Positions 8,726-16,585 of a stretch of DNA of 64,000 nt are shown piece after piece. Source of the stretch: Kaiparowitsia implicata GSE-PSE-MK54-09C. GTDB taxonomy: Bacteria > Cyanobacteriota > Cyanobacteriia > Elainellales > Elainellaceae. Every line of letters starts with the position of its first letter. The stretch's first letter is position 1. The notes under the pieces are model-generated. The model saw only the letters and a program-made list of their open reading frames with translations. It was not told the origin of the DNA and ran no database searches. The stretch covers positions 31,683 to 95,682 of the forward strand of contig JAHHHI010000076.1 of assembly GCA_019359435.1 (NCBI GenBank), read 5' to 3'. Made by a program: the position numbers and the translations under genes.

Positions 8726-8785
8726 AAGCCGTTCTGTCCGCAAGGCCAGCAAAACGGTTTAGCGTTAGTTCAGCAAAGGTTCTGA
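8726..8785 (+). repeat. Dispersed repeat, copy 1 (core GGTTTAGCGTTAGTTCAG)
   Basis: Degenerate element of about 60 bp, related to segments at 16131-16190 and 44560-44620. The shared order is AAGCC..GTTCTG..CCGC, then a GCAA-rich part, then the GGTTTAGCG core followed by TTCA. No coding capacity. Confidence 0.5.
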
Positions 8786-9210
8786 CCCCACAAGAGTGGC
8801 TATACAAGCTAACCAAACGAGGGTGGCAAACCAGTGGTTTGCACGCACCGATGCGGTTTGCGGTAGGTCACAATTTATCAACATTTTCAACAATCTACAG
8901 CCAGCGCCAGAGGTTGTTTGAAACACTTGAAAGGTGGAGCATTCAGCGTAGGCTGGCGCATTTGGCTTTGCCATTTTGGAGAGGGCGATCGCCCGATCGG
9001 TCTCACAAGGTGGCTTCAATGAATTCGCTCATAGATTTACACGGGGTTGGTGGTCTCACGTTCACCGAACAGCGGCCCAAATTGCTGAAACATTCTTGAG
9101 TAGACCGGCGCTACAAATAACTCAAGGACTGCAATGGAACAGGGGGGCTGGATCTCAGCGGCGACCCTCGGCTAGCCCACCCCCTCGGCTGATAGTAAGG
9201 AGGATTGTCT

Positions 9211-10608
9211 ATGGCTATTGCGACCATCAACCCGGCAACGGGGGAAACACTGCGGCAATTTGAGCCCTTGTCGGCAGCAGAAATAGAACAACGGCTGGCG
9301 ATCGCCCAGCGCACCTATACGGAATACCGACATACGTCTCTAGCTCAGCGGGCGAGCTGGATGCAGGCTGCATCGGCGGTGCTGCTGGCACACAAAGACG
9401 CCTATGGGCGGCTGATGACCGTGGAAATGGGCAAACCGATTCAAGCGGCGATCGCCGAGGTCGAAAAATCAGCTCTGGTCTGTCGGTACTATGCAGACCA
9501 CGCCGAGTCGTTTCTGGCTCCGGTCGAGGTTGCCACCGACGCTTGGCGCAGCTATGTCTGCTATCAGCCCATCGGCGCAGTGCTGGCAGTGATGCCGTGG
9601 AACTTCCCCTTTTGGCAGGTGTTTCGGTTTGCCGCGCCAGCGCTCATGGTAGGCAATGTGGGCTTGCTCAAACATGCCTCCAACGTGCCCCAATGCGCCC
9701 TCGCCATTGAAGAAGTGTTTCAGAAAGCAGGCTTCCCCGACGGGGCATTTCAAACCCTGCTGGTGGGGGCAGATCAGGTCAAACCCATCGTGCAAGATGA
9801 CCGGGTAAAGGCCGCCACGCTGACAGGCAGCGAGCCCGCCGGAGCCAGCCTTGCCGCCGCGGCGGGCAGCGTCATCAAAAAAACCGTCCTAGAGCTGGGC
9901 GGCAGCGATCCGTTTATCGTAATGGCAAGCGCTGATTTAGACAAAGCGGTCTCTACGGCTGTCACCGCGCGGATGATCAACAATGGGCAGTCGTGCATTG
10001 CGGCAAAGCGCTTCATTGTGCAAGATGCCATTTTTGACGCGTTTGCTGAGCAGTTGGTGGAGCACTACGCCGCACTGAAGGTGGGCGACCCGCTTGACCC
10101 CTCGGTGACTATTGGCCCTCTCGCCACGCCTGCCATTCTGGAGGATCTAGAGCAGCAGGTGCAGGCCTGTGTGGCAGCAGGCGGAACGGTGCTATATGGG
10201 GGCGATCGCCCCACTCTGCTCAACACCCTCGACCCGGCGCTTCGGGCTGGCTGCTTCTTTCCGCCCACCATCATCACTGACATTCCTGTGGATGCTCCCA
10301 TCGCCAGCGAGGAGCTGTTTGGCCCAGTGGCGACGCTGTTTCGGGTGGCCGATGTGGAAGAGGCGATCGCCCTGGCAAATGCCACCCCCTTTGGCCTAGG
10401 TGCCAGCGCGTGGACACGGGATCAAGCAGAGGGCGATCGCCTGGTTCACGCCATCGAAGCCGGGTCTGTCTTTCTCAACAGCATGGTCAAATCCGACCCA
10501 CGCCTGCCATTTGGTGGCATCAAACGCTCTGGCTATGGCCGCGAATTGGGCAGAGACGGCATCCATGAATTTGTCAACATTAAAACCGTGTGGGTTGGGG
10601 ATAGCTGA
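9211..10608 (+). CDS. gabD: Succinate-semialdehyde dehydrogenase
   Basis: NAD(P)-dependent aldehyde dehydrogenase, 465 residues, oxidising succinic semialdehyde to succinate. ALDH landmarks: [17 protein letters not shown], catalytic Glu in LELGGSDPF (about 228), catalytic Cys in [12 protein letters not shown] (about 262) and the C-terminal [15 protein letters not shown]. It starts INPATGE, as other bacterial enzymes of this subgroup do. The ATG at 9211 has an ideal AAGGAGG at 9197-9203; a TTG two codons earlier is less likely. The next gene is the 2-oxoglutarate decarboxylase, the same adjacent pair that replaces 2-oxoglutarate dehydrogenase in cyanobacteria such as Synechococcus PCC 7002. 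It can also receive semialdehyde from GABA. Confidence 0.93.
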   Translation: MAIATINPATGETLRQFEPLSAAEIEQRLAIAQRTYTEYRHTSLAQRASWMQAASAVLLAHKDAYGRLMTVEMGKPIQAAIAEVEKSALVCRYYADHAESFLAPVEVATDAWRSYVCYQPIGAVLAVMPWNFPFWQVFRFAAPALMVGNVGLLKHASNVPQCALAIEEVFQKAGFPDGAFQTLLVGADQVKPIVQDDRVKAATLTGSEPAGASLAAAAGSVIKKTVLELGGSDPFIVMASADLDKAVSTAVTARMINNGQSCIAAKRFIVQDAIFDAFAEQLVEHYAALKVGDPLDPSVTIGPLATPAILEDLEQQVQACVAAGGTVLYGGDRPTLLNTLDPALRAGCFFPPTIITDIPVDAPIASEELFGPVATLFRVADVEEAIALANATPFGLGASAWTRDQAEGDRLVHAIEAGSVFLNSMVKSDPRLPFGGIKRSGYGRELGRDGIHEFVNIKTVWVGDS

Positions 10609-10921
10609 ACGAGGCGCACCCTGGCCGCTGAACCGGCTAGGGTTGAGTGCTCCCAACGTCCCCCACCGTCTCTTCCTGTCCCCACATGTCCCGCTCTGTC
10701 CCCAACGGCCCCCAAACGTCCGCTGCTGACCCATCCGTCTTCGTGGCACTCGCCCTCAGGCATTCCTACCGCGACACACTCCAAAAGGCCACGCTTCGGC
10801 ACGCACTCCTCAAATGCACTCGTCCGCCATCTGTCACAAGATTGGCCTCACCGCTCCCCCGCTTTCTCACCCCCCGCCTCTTCACGTCCCACTCCTCACT
10901 CCCATCACCAAAGGAACCACT
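10609..10921 (+). other. Intergenic region, C-rich on plus strand
   Basis: A 313-bp spacer between the dehydrogenase and decarboxylase genes. It is pyrimidine-rich, with many irregular GTCCC/GTCCCC units between 10655 and 10735. There is no hairpin terminator, so read-through from gabD is possible. No gene is supported. Confidence 0.5.
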
Positions 10922-12568
10922 ATGACCGATGTGACCACTGCAGAACTGCTTGTAAAGTGCTTGGAAAATGAAGGCGTGGAATATGTCTTTGGCTTGCCAG
11001 GTGAAGAGAACCTGCATGTATTGCAGGCCTTGCGCCACTCGCCGATTCAGTTCATCACCACGCGTCATGAGCAGGGTGCCGCCTTTATGGCAGATGTGTA
11101 TGGACGGCTAACGGGCAAGGCCGGGGTCTGTCTTTCTACGTTGGGGCCAGGGGCAACCAACCTGATGACGGGCGTGGCCGACGCCAACCTAGATCGGGCA
11201 CCGCTAGTCGCCATTACCGGCCAGGTGGGCACCGATCGCATGCACATTGAATCGCATCAATATTTGGATTTGGTGGCGATGTTTGCGCCTGTGACCAAGT
11301 GGAATGCCCAGATCGTGCGCCCCAGCAACACGGCTGAAATTGTCCGCAAAGCCTTTAAGCTGTCTCAAACTGAGAAGCCGGGGGCCGTCCATATCGACCT
11401 GCCGGAAAATATTGCCGCTATGCGGGTAGAGGGCAAACCCCTCTCTACCGATCATCGGGAAAAGGTGTATGCCTCGTTTCAGAGCATTGAGCGGGCAGCG
11501 ACGGCGATCGCCCAGGCCACCAATCCCATCATTCTGGTGGGCAACGGGGCCATCCGCGCCCACGCCAGCGAAGCGCTCACCGGCTTTGCCACCCAGCTCA
11601 ATATCCCTGTAGCCAACACCTTTATGGGCAAGGGGGCCATTCCCTACACGCATCCGCTGGCGCTGTGGACGGTGGGCTTGCAGCAGCGTGACTACATTAG
11701 CTGTGGCTTCGACCGCACCGATCTGGTGATTGCTATCGGCTATGACCTGATCGAATATTCACCCAAGCGCTGGAATCCCTTGGGTGATATCCCCATTGTC
11801 CACATCAATGCCGCACCTGCCGAAGTCGATAGTAGCTATGTGCCGATGGCAGAAGTGGTGGGCGACATTGCCGACTCGCTCTACGAAATTTTGCAGCGGT
11901 GCGATCGCCACGGCAAGCCTGACCCCTATGCCGTTCACCTGCGGACCGACATCCAGGCTGATTATGAGGAATATGCTAAAGACGATGCGTTTCCGATCAA
12001 GCCCCAGAAGCTAATCTATGATCTGCGCCAGGTGCTGGGGCCAGAGGATATCGTCATTTCGGACGTGGGGGCGCACAAGATGTGGATGGCGCGCCATTTC
12101 CACTGCGATCGCCCCAGTACCTGCATCATCTCTAACGGCTTTGCGGCCATGGGCATTGCCCTGCCGGGGGCGATCGCCGCCAAACTCGTCTCTCCCAACC
12201 GCAAGGTTGTCGCGGTCACCGGCGACGGCGGCTTTATGATGAACAGCCAAGAACTTGAAACCGCCCTGCGCATTGGCACCCCCTTTGTCACCATCATTTT
12301 TAACGACGGCGGCTATGGGCTGATTGAGTGGAAGCAGATGAACCAGTTTGGCGAGTCGGCCTTCATTAAATTCAGCAACCCTGACTTTGTGAAGCTGGCA
12401 GAAGCCATGGGTCTCAAGGGGTACCGAGTAGAATCGGGCAGTGACTTTGTGCCCATCCTCAAGCAGGCGCTGATGGATGATGTTCCGGCGATCATCGACT
12501 GTCCAGTTGACTATCGCGAAAACCTACGCTTTAGTCAGCGAGCCGGGGATTTATCCTGCGATATCTAA
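10922..12568 (+). CDS. 2-Oxoglutarate decarboxylase (ThDP-dependent, IlvB-like)
   Basis: Thiamine-diphosphate enzyme, 548 residues, with the three-domain layout of the acetolactate-synthase superfamily. Catalytic Glu in TTRHEQGAAFMADVYGRL (about 50); ThDP/Mg motif GDGGFMMN to NDGGYGLIEW (about 433-460). By general homology it would be called acetolactate synthase. However, its N-terminus (VEYVFGLPGEENLHVL), its place directly after the succinate-semialdehyde dehydrogenase and the absence of a regulatory-subunit gene alongside match the cyanobacterial 2-oxoglutarate decarboxylase, which makes succinic semialdehyde. The ATG at 10922 has AAAGGA 7 bases upstream; an in-frame extension to 10814 is low-complexity and rejected. 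Confidence 0.87.
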   Translation: MTDVTTAELLVKCLENEGVEYVFGLPGEENLHVLQALRHSPIQFITTRHEQGAAFMADVYGRLTGKAGVCLSTLGPGATNLMTGVADANLDRAPLVAITGQVGTDRMHIESHQYLDLVAMFAPVTKWNAQIVRPSNTAEIVRKAFKLSQTEKPGAVHIDLPENIAAMRVEGKPLSTDHREKVYASFQSIERAATAIAQATNPIILVGNGAIRAHASEALTGFATQLNIPVANTFMGKGAIPYTHPLALWTVGLQQRDYISCGFDRTDLVIAIGYDLIEYSPKRWNPLGDIPIVHINAAPAEVDSSYVPMAEVVGDIADSLYEILQRCDRHGKPDPYAVHLRTDIQADYEEYAKDDAFPIKPQKLIYDLRQVLGPEDIVISDVGAHKMWMARHFHCDRPSTCIISNGFAAMGIALPGAIAAKLVSPNRKVVAVTGDGGFMMNSQELETALRIGTPFVTIIFNDGGYGLIEWKQMNQFGESAFIKFSNPDFVKLAEAMGLKGYRVESGSDFVPILKQALMDDVPAIIDCPVDYRENLRFSQRAGDLSCDI

Positions 12569-12860
12569 ACCTTGGGAGGCCGCTAAGGGGGAAGTACTTG
12601 CCTAGAGGCGATCGCCCTGCCCTGCGTTTGCGCTCGTGTTAAGACTCGGTGGCGATCGCCCCCCAAATATGTCAGGATCAGATCTTGCTTACCTGCCGTC
12701 AGTGCTGAGGCCATTTCTTGACAAGACCGTTCCTGCATTAAGCGAACAGCCGTAGGCTGCCCCAGCGCCCCTACGCTATCCCTGCTGATTGAAGTAAGGT
12801 TTTCTTTGGCAGAAATCGCCTGACCTGTCCCAACCTCCTAATCCCCAATTCTCATCTACC

Positions 12861-13772
12861 ATGCTCACCCAACCCTCCATCACCGAACTGCCCTTTTTGG
12901 GCGACGACGTGACCGCACCCTACAGCGATGCCCGAGTGGTGATTTTGCCCATCCCCTACGAGGCCACCACCACCTATCGCAAAGGCTGCGAGCATGGCCC
13001 CGCTGCCCTGCTCAACGCCTCCCATCAAGTGGAATATTATGACGAAGAGGCTGACCGCGAGTTTTGGCCGGTGGGCATCTATACCCACGGGGCGATCGCC
13101 GATACCCGTGCTGGCGCTGTTTCCTCAGAATCTATGCTGCAACAGGTGCGCGACACCACTGCCAAGCTCATTGCCGATGGCAAGTTCGTCATCGGCTTGG
13201 GGGGTGAGCACAGCATCTCAACCGGATTAGTCGAGGCCTATCGCAACGCCAACGCTGATCCCTTCACCGTGGTGCAAATTGACGCCCATGCCGATCTGCG
13301 CCATGAGTATGAAGGCTCTATTCACAACCACGCCTGCATCATGCGCCGCGTGGTGGATATGGGGCTGCCCACGGTGCAAATTGGCATCCGCAGCATCTGC
13401 AAAGAAGAAGCAGATTTAATCAAAGAGCACAATCTCACCGTATTCCGCGCCCGCGAAATGGCGATGAATCCCAACTGGATTGAGCAAGCCGTGGCCGCCA
13501 TCCCCACGCGCACTGTGTTTTTTACAATCGACTTGGACGGCATAGATCCCACTCTCATGCCCGGTGTGGGCACCCCAGAACCCGGTGGGCTGCACTGGTA
13601 TGCCATGATGTCGTTCATTCGCCAAGTGTTTGAGACCCACACGGTGCTCGGCGCAGATGTGATGGAACTCGCCCCTATCTCGGATTCGGTTGTGTCGGAA
13701 TTTACGGCGGCCAAGCTAGTCTACAAGCTGGTGGCCTATCAGGCGATGGCCCAGGGCTGGATCGCGGATTAA
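12861..13772 (+). CDS. speB: Agmatinase / ureohydrolase
   Basis: Manganese ureohydrolase, 303 residues, expected to split agmatine into putrescine and urea. Metal-binding motifs are intact: GGEHS (about 113), DAHADLR (about 140) and DLDGIDP (about 224). The N-terminus carries the PIPYEATTTYRKGCEHGP segment usual in agmatinases. Some cyanobacterial ureohydrolases act on other guanidino compounds, so the substrate is not certain. It follows the 2-oxoglutarate decarboxylase by 292 bp. Putrescine can be converted to GABA and succinic semialdehyde, which the enzyme encoded at 9211 would oxidise, and the urea would feed the urease encoded upstream. That link is inference. Confidence 0.88.
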   Translation: MLTQPSITELPFLGDDVTAPYSDARVVILPIPYEATTTYRKGCEHGPAALLNASHQVEYYDEEADREFWPVGIYTHGAIADTRAGAVSSESMLQQVRDTTAKLIADGKFVIGLGGEHSISTGLVEAYRNANADPFTVVQIDAHADLRHEYEGSIHNHACIMRRVVDMGLPTVQIGIRSICKEEADLIKEHNLTVFRAREMAMNPNWIEQAVAAIPTRTVFFTIDLDGIDPTLMPGVGTPEPGGLHWYAMMSFIRQVFETHTVLGADVMELAPISDSVVSEFTAAKLVYKLVAYQAMAQGWIAD

Positions 13773-13821
13773 CGCTCTGAGTGTGGAGCTTAGGGGTTGG
13801 AGATCAAGCGTTAGGACAGGA

Positions 13822-14379
13822 ATGAGCATGACTCAGGTAGGACAGGTAGGAACCGCAATCGGGAGCTATGCGCCAGATTTTGAGCTGCCCGGGGTGAATG
13901 GGACGGTGCATCATTTGCGGCGCTATCTTGGCTCCCATCGGGCGATCGCCGTCGTGTTTATCAGCAACCGTTGTCCCCTTGTGGCGCAATATCTGGAACG
14001 CCTGAGGCAGATTCAGGCGGAAATCGAAGTCCAAGAGGCTACGCTGATTGGCATCAACGCCAATGACGAAACGCAGCATCCTGAAGAAGGCTTTGAGCCC
14101 ATGCAGGCGTTTGCGGCGCAGCACCAGCTTAATTTCCCTTACCTGCGAGATGTGACGCAGGATGTGGCGGAGGCCTTTGGGGCAGTCTGCACGCCCCACG
14201 CGTTCTTGTTGGATGGGGAGGGCGTGTTGCGCTATAGCGGCGCCATTGACGACAACCCCCAACCAGCGGCGGTGACTCAGGCATACTTGAAGGGGGCGAT
14301 CGCCCAACTGCTTCGGGGCAACCCGCCTCAGCCTGCCACTACAAAAGCCATCGGCAGCGCTCTGGTCTGGAAGCCATAG
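13822..14379 (+). CDS. Thioredoxin-fold redoxin (AhpC/TSA-like)
   Basis: Soluble thioredoxin-fold protein, 185 residues. It opens with the redoxin pattern APDFELPGVNGTVHHLRRYLG, then AIAVVFISNRCPLVAQYLERL. The usual CxxC is reduced to one Cys (NRCP), near residue 50. A later Cys and cis-Pro region appears in VCTPHAFLLDGEGVLRYSGAID. It resembles the thioredoxin-family proteins common in cyanobacteria, whose partner is not known. Two ATG codons (13822, 13828) are possible. AGGA lies 5 bases before the first and 7 before the second. It lies 49 bp after the agmatinase gene and may share its transcript. Confidence 0.82.
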   Translation: MSMTQVGQVGTAIGSYAPDFELPGVNGTVHHLRRYLGSHRAIAVVFISNRCPLVAQYLERLRQIQAEIEVQEATLIGINANDETQHPEEGFEPMQAFAAQHQLNFPYLRDVTQDVAEAFGAVCTPHAFLLDGEGVLRYSGAIDDNPQPAAVTQAYLKGAIAQLLRGNPPQPATTKAIGSALVWKP

Positions 14380-14629
14380 AACAGGGTGGCGTTGCTGAAT
14401 CCTGGCAGGAATCAATCTGCCCTCACCTATCCCTAGCCCAAGGGGCAACCGACTGCTCACCCAGTGCCGAGAGATGCTTTGTGGATGCTCTAAAGGGCGG
14501 TCTGGGAGTCTCACTAGCCTTTAGCTTTAGCGTATAGCCCCTATGAAGTGTCCCTCATAGAGCGCTCAAATCGCTCATCCTGCTGTTATCTTAGGTGGGA
14601 AAACAGTCGCGTTGAGAGGCACCTCACTC

Positions 14630-15358
14630 ATGGGCACAACATACCAGCGGGTTTTGCTGAAATTAAGCGGCGAAGCGCTGATGGGCGATCTAACCTACGG
14701 AATTGATGCCGGTGTAGTGGATAGCATTGCCGAAGAAATTGCAGATGTCGTGCAATCTGGGGTGCAAATTGCAGTCGTTGTGGGTGGCGGCAACATTTTT
14801 CGAGGCATTAAGGGCGCAGCGTCGGGGATGGATCGCGCTACGGCGGACTACATTGGCATGATTGCTACTGTGATGAACGCCATGACGTTGCAAGATGCCT
14901 TAGAGCGTAGGGAGGTCGCAACGCGGGTGCAAACCGCCATTGAAATGCAAGAAGTGGCCGAGCCCTATATTCGGCGTCGAGCGATTCGGCATTTAGAAAA
15001 GGGCCGCGTGGTGATTTTTGGGGCGGGGTCGGGCAATCCCTTTTTTACGACCGATACCACTGCTGCGCTGAGAGCTGCTGAAATTAACGCTGAGGTGGTG
15101 TTTAAGGCTACCAAGGTTGATGGCATTTATGACTCTGACCCTAAAGTTAATCCCGATGCTCGCCGCTACCAAAGCCTTACCTATAGCCACGTGTTGGAAA
15201 AAGACTTGCGGGTGATGGATGGCACGGCGATCGCCCTATGCAAAGATAACAACATCCCCATCATGGTGTTTAGCCTGGCAGAACCGGGCAACATTCGTAG
15301 CGCCCTGACAGGGGACCCCATTGGAACATTTGTTGGAGGCTCTTGTGAAGTTAGCTGA
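14630..15358 (+). CDS. pyrH: UMP kinase
   Basis: Bacterial UMP kinase of the amino-acid-kinase fold, 242 residues, phosphorylating UMP to UDP. Diagnostic parts: [15 protein letters not shown] at the start, [10 protein letters not shown] near 48, the [11 protein letters not shown] segment and [17 protein letters not shown] near 130. The ATG at 14630 gives the usual N-terminus; a TTG 18 bases upstream is in frame but not needed. The stop codon overlaps the frr start by 14 bases, giving the classic pyrH-frr operon. Confidence 0.97.
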   Translation: MGTTYQRVLLKLSGEALMGDLTYGIDAGVVDSIAEEIADVVQSGVQIAVVVGGGNIFRGIKGAASGMDRATADYIGMIATVMNAMTLQDALERREVATRVQTAIEMQEVAEPYIRRRAIRHLEKGRVVIFGAGSGNPFFTTDTTAALRAAEINAEVVFKATKVDGIYDSDPKVNPDARRYQSLTYSHVLEKDLRVMDGTAIALCKDNNIPIMVFSLAEPGNIRSALTGDPIGTFVGGSCEVS

Positions 15359-15893
15359 AGTTGAAGAGAACATGAAAAAGACCATCGAGGCAACTCAGCG
15401 GTCATTCAATACCATTCGCACCGGACGCGCCAACCCATCCCTGCTGGATCGAGTCATGGTGGACTACTACGGTTCAGAGACGCCGCTTAAGTCTCTTGCC
15501 AACATTAGTACCCCCGATGCCAGCACCATCTCCATTCAGCCTTTTGATCCCAGCAGTGTCGCCGCCATCGAGCGAGCCATTCAGCTTTCGGATGTGGGTT
15601 TGACGCCCAACAACGACGGCTCTATTATTCGGCTTAACATTCCGCCGTTGACGAACGATCGCCGTAAGGAACTGGTGAAAATTGCCGCGAAATATGCCGA
15701 AGAGGGCAAAGTGGCCGTTCGCAACATTCGGCGCGATGCAGTCGATGCCATTCGTAAGCAAGAAAAGGCCAGCGACATCTCGGAAGATGAATCTCGCGAT
15801 TTGCAAGATGAGGTGCAAAAGGTGACTGACAAATTTGTTAGCCGCATTGACGACCTGTTAAAAGATAAAGAAACCGACATTATGAAGGTATAG
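15345..15893 (+). CDS. frr: Ribosome recycling factor
   Basis: Ribosome recycling factor, 182 residues, which with EF-G splits post-termination ribosomes. The sequence is canonical: [29 protein letters not shown], the [13 protein letters not shown] beta domain and the C-terminal helices. I chose the GTG at 15345 because GGAGG sits 5 bases upstream (15335-15339) and the product then starts KLAEVEENM as in other cyanobacteria; an upstream TTG frame is spurious. The start overlaps the end of pyrH by 14 bases, implying translational coupling. Confidence 0.97.
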   Translation: MKLAEVEENMKKTIEATQRSFNTIRTGRANPSLLDRVMVDYYGSETPLKSLANISTPDASTISIQPFDPSSVAAIERAIQLSDVGLTPNNDGSIIRLNIPPLTNDRRKELVKIAAKYAEEGKVAVRNIRRDAVDAIRKQEKASDISEDESRDLQDEVQKVTDKFVSRIDDLLKDKETDIMKV

Positions 15894-16130
15894 CGTAACG
15901 GCGGTATCTCGCGACCGCACCGTAGAGACGGGGCGCACAATGCAGCGTGAGTCATGGCATTTAGCTAGCTCAAGACATTCCCAGCCCTACGCAGCCCCTA
16001 ATCGTAAGGCCCTATTCCTGACTGCTATCCCCGACTGCAGGATAATTGAGGGCTGGGCGATCGCTCTCACCACCGCAAATCCAAAATTGCCTAGCAAGCT
16101 TGTACGTAACCTCAGTTTGGCACATACCTA

Positions 16131-16190
16131 AAGCCATGCTGCCTGCGACGCGAGCAACACGGTTTAGCGTTGGTTCAGCCTTGGACGATG
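16131..16190 (+). repeat. Dispersed repeat, copy 2 (core GGTTTAGCGTTGGTTCAG)
   Basis: Best-matching relative of the segment at 8726-8785. The core GGTTTAGCGTT-GTTCAGC is identical except for one base, and the left part (AAGCCATGCTGCCTGCG) resembles the copy at 44560-44620. Non-coding. Confidence 0.5.
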
Positions 16191-16280
16191 GAACCGAAAC
16201 AACGCTATCGAACCCCGTTAAATAACCTGAGTTCGGGATAAGCTCGAACCCTTAATGTGCCCGAACTGACGTTAAATAGA

Positions 16281-16329
16281 TAAAACGATTGGGTCGTGTC
16301 GACATTGCCGACACGACCCAATCGTTTTA
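16281..16329. terminator. Perfect 21-bp stem-loop downstream of frr
   Basis: The arms 16281-16301 and 16309-16329 are exact reverse complements around a 7-base loop (ACATTGC). The 3' side ends CGTTTTA, giving a short T-tract in both directions. It lies 388 bp beyond frr, ahead of the next plus-strand gene. A terminator or transcriptional insulator is likely. Confidence 0.65.
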
Positions 16330-16585
16330 GTCTAAGATGCTCATCAACTCGCGCCGCTTAACGGTATGATGCTCAACTCCATGCTCAATGGTCGAGTTGT
16401 GGGATACATTCCCCTATCCAGCAGGGAACATTAGAGTTAGATTGCTAACGCTGCGGAGTCGCTAAACCAGCGCCTGTCACCCAGACAGTATCAGTTGATT
16501 AGATGGTTACCCCAAAACCTGGTGCAGCTTTCGCCGCAGTTAGGTTTCAAGCCTCCTCTTGTTGCCCTGCGGCTCACCCTAGACT

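Larger units (their letters stand above)
8540..9210. other. Intergenic region with hairpins and a dispersed repeat
   Basis: No supported gene. It contains the triple hairpin at 8601-8671 and one copy of a dispersed repeat at 8726-8785. The last 20 bases hold the ribosome site of the next gene. The rest shows nothing I recognise. Confidence 0.6.
15894..16585. other. Intergenic region with repeat and long hairpin
   Basis: A 692-bp spacer with no supported gene. It holds a dispersed repeat copy (16131-16190), a 21-bp perfect stem-loop (16281-16329) and a loose AGTTCGGG/CCCGAACT dyad around 16232-16267. The reverse-strand motif CGCTAAACC at about 16459 matches the core of the dispersed repeat. 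Confidence 0.55.

Noticed and set aside
10814..10921. Longer N-terminus for the decarboxylase gene
   Set aside because: The frame is open, but the added residues are Pro/Ser/His-rich low complexity, and a good ribosome site precedes the ATG at 10922.
10922..12568. Acetolactate synthase large subunit (IlvB)
   Set aside because: Superfamily matches, but the adjacency to succinate-semialdehyde dehydrogenase and the N-terminal sequence fit 2-oxoglutarate decarboxylase better.
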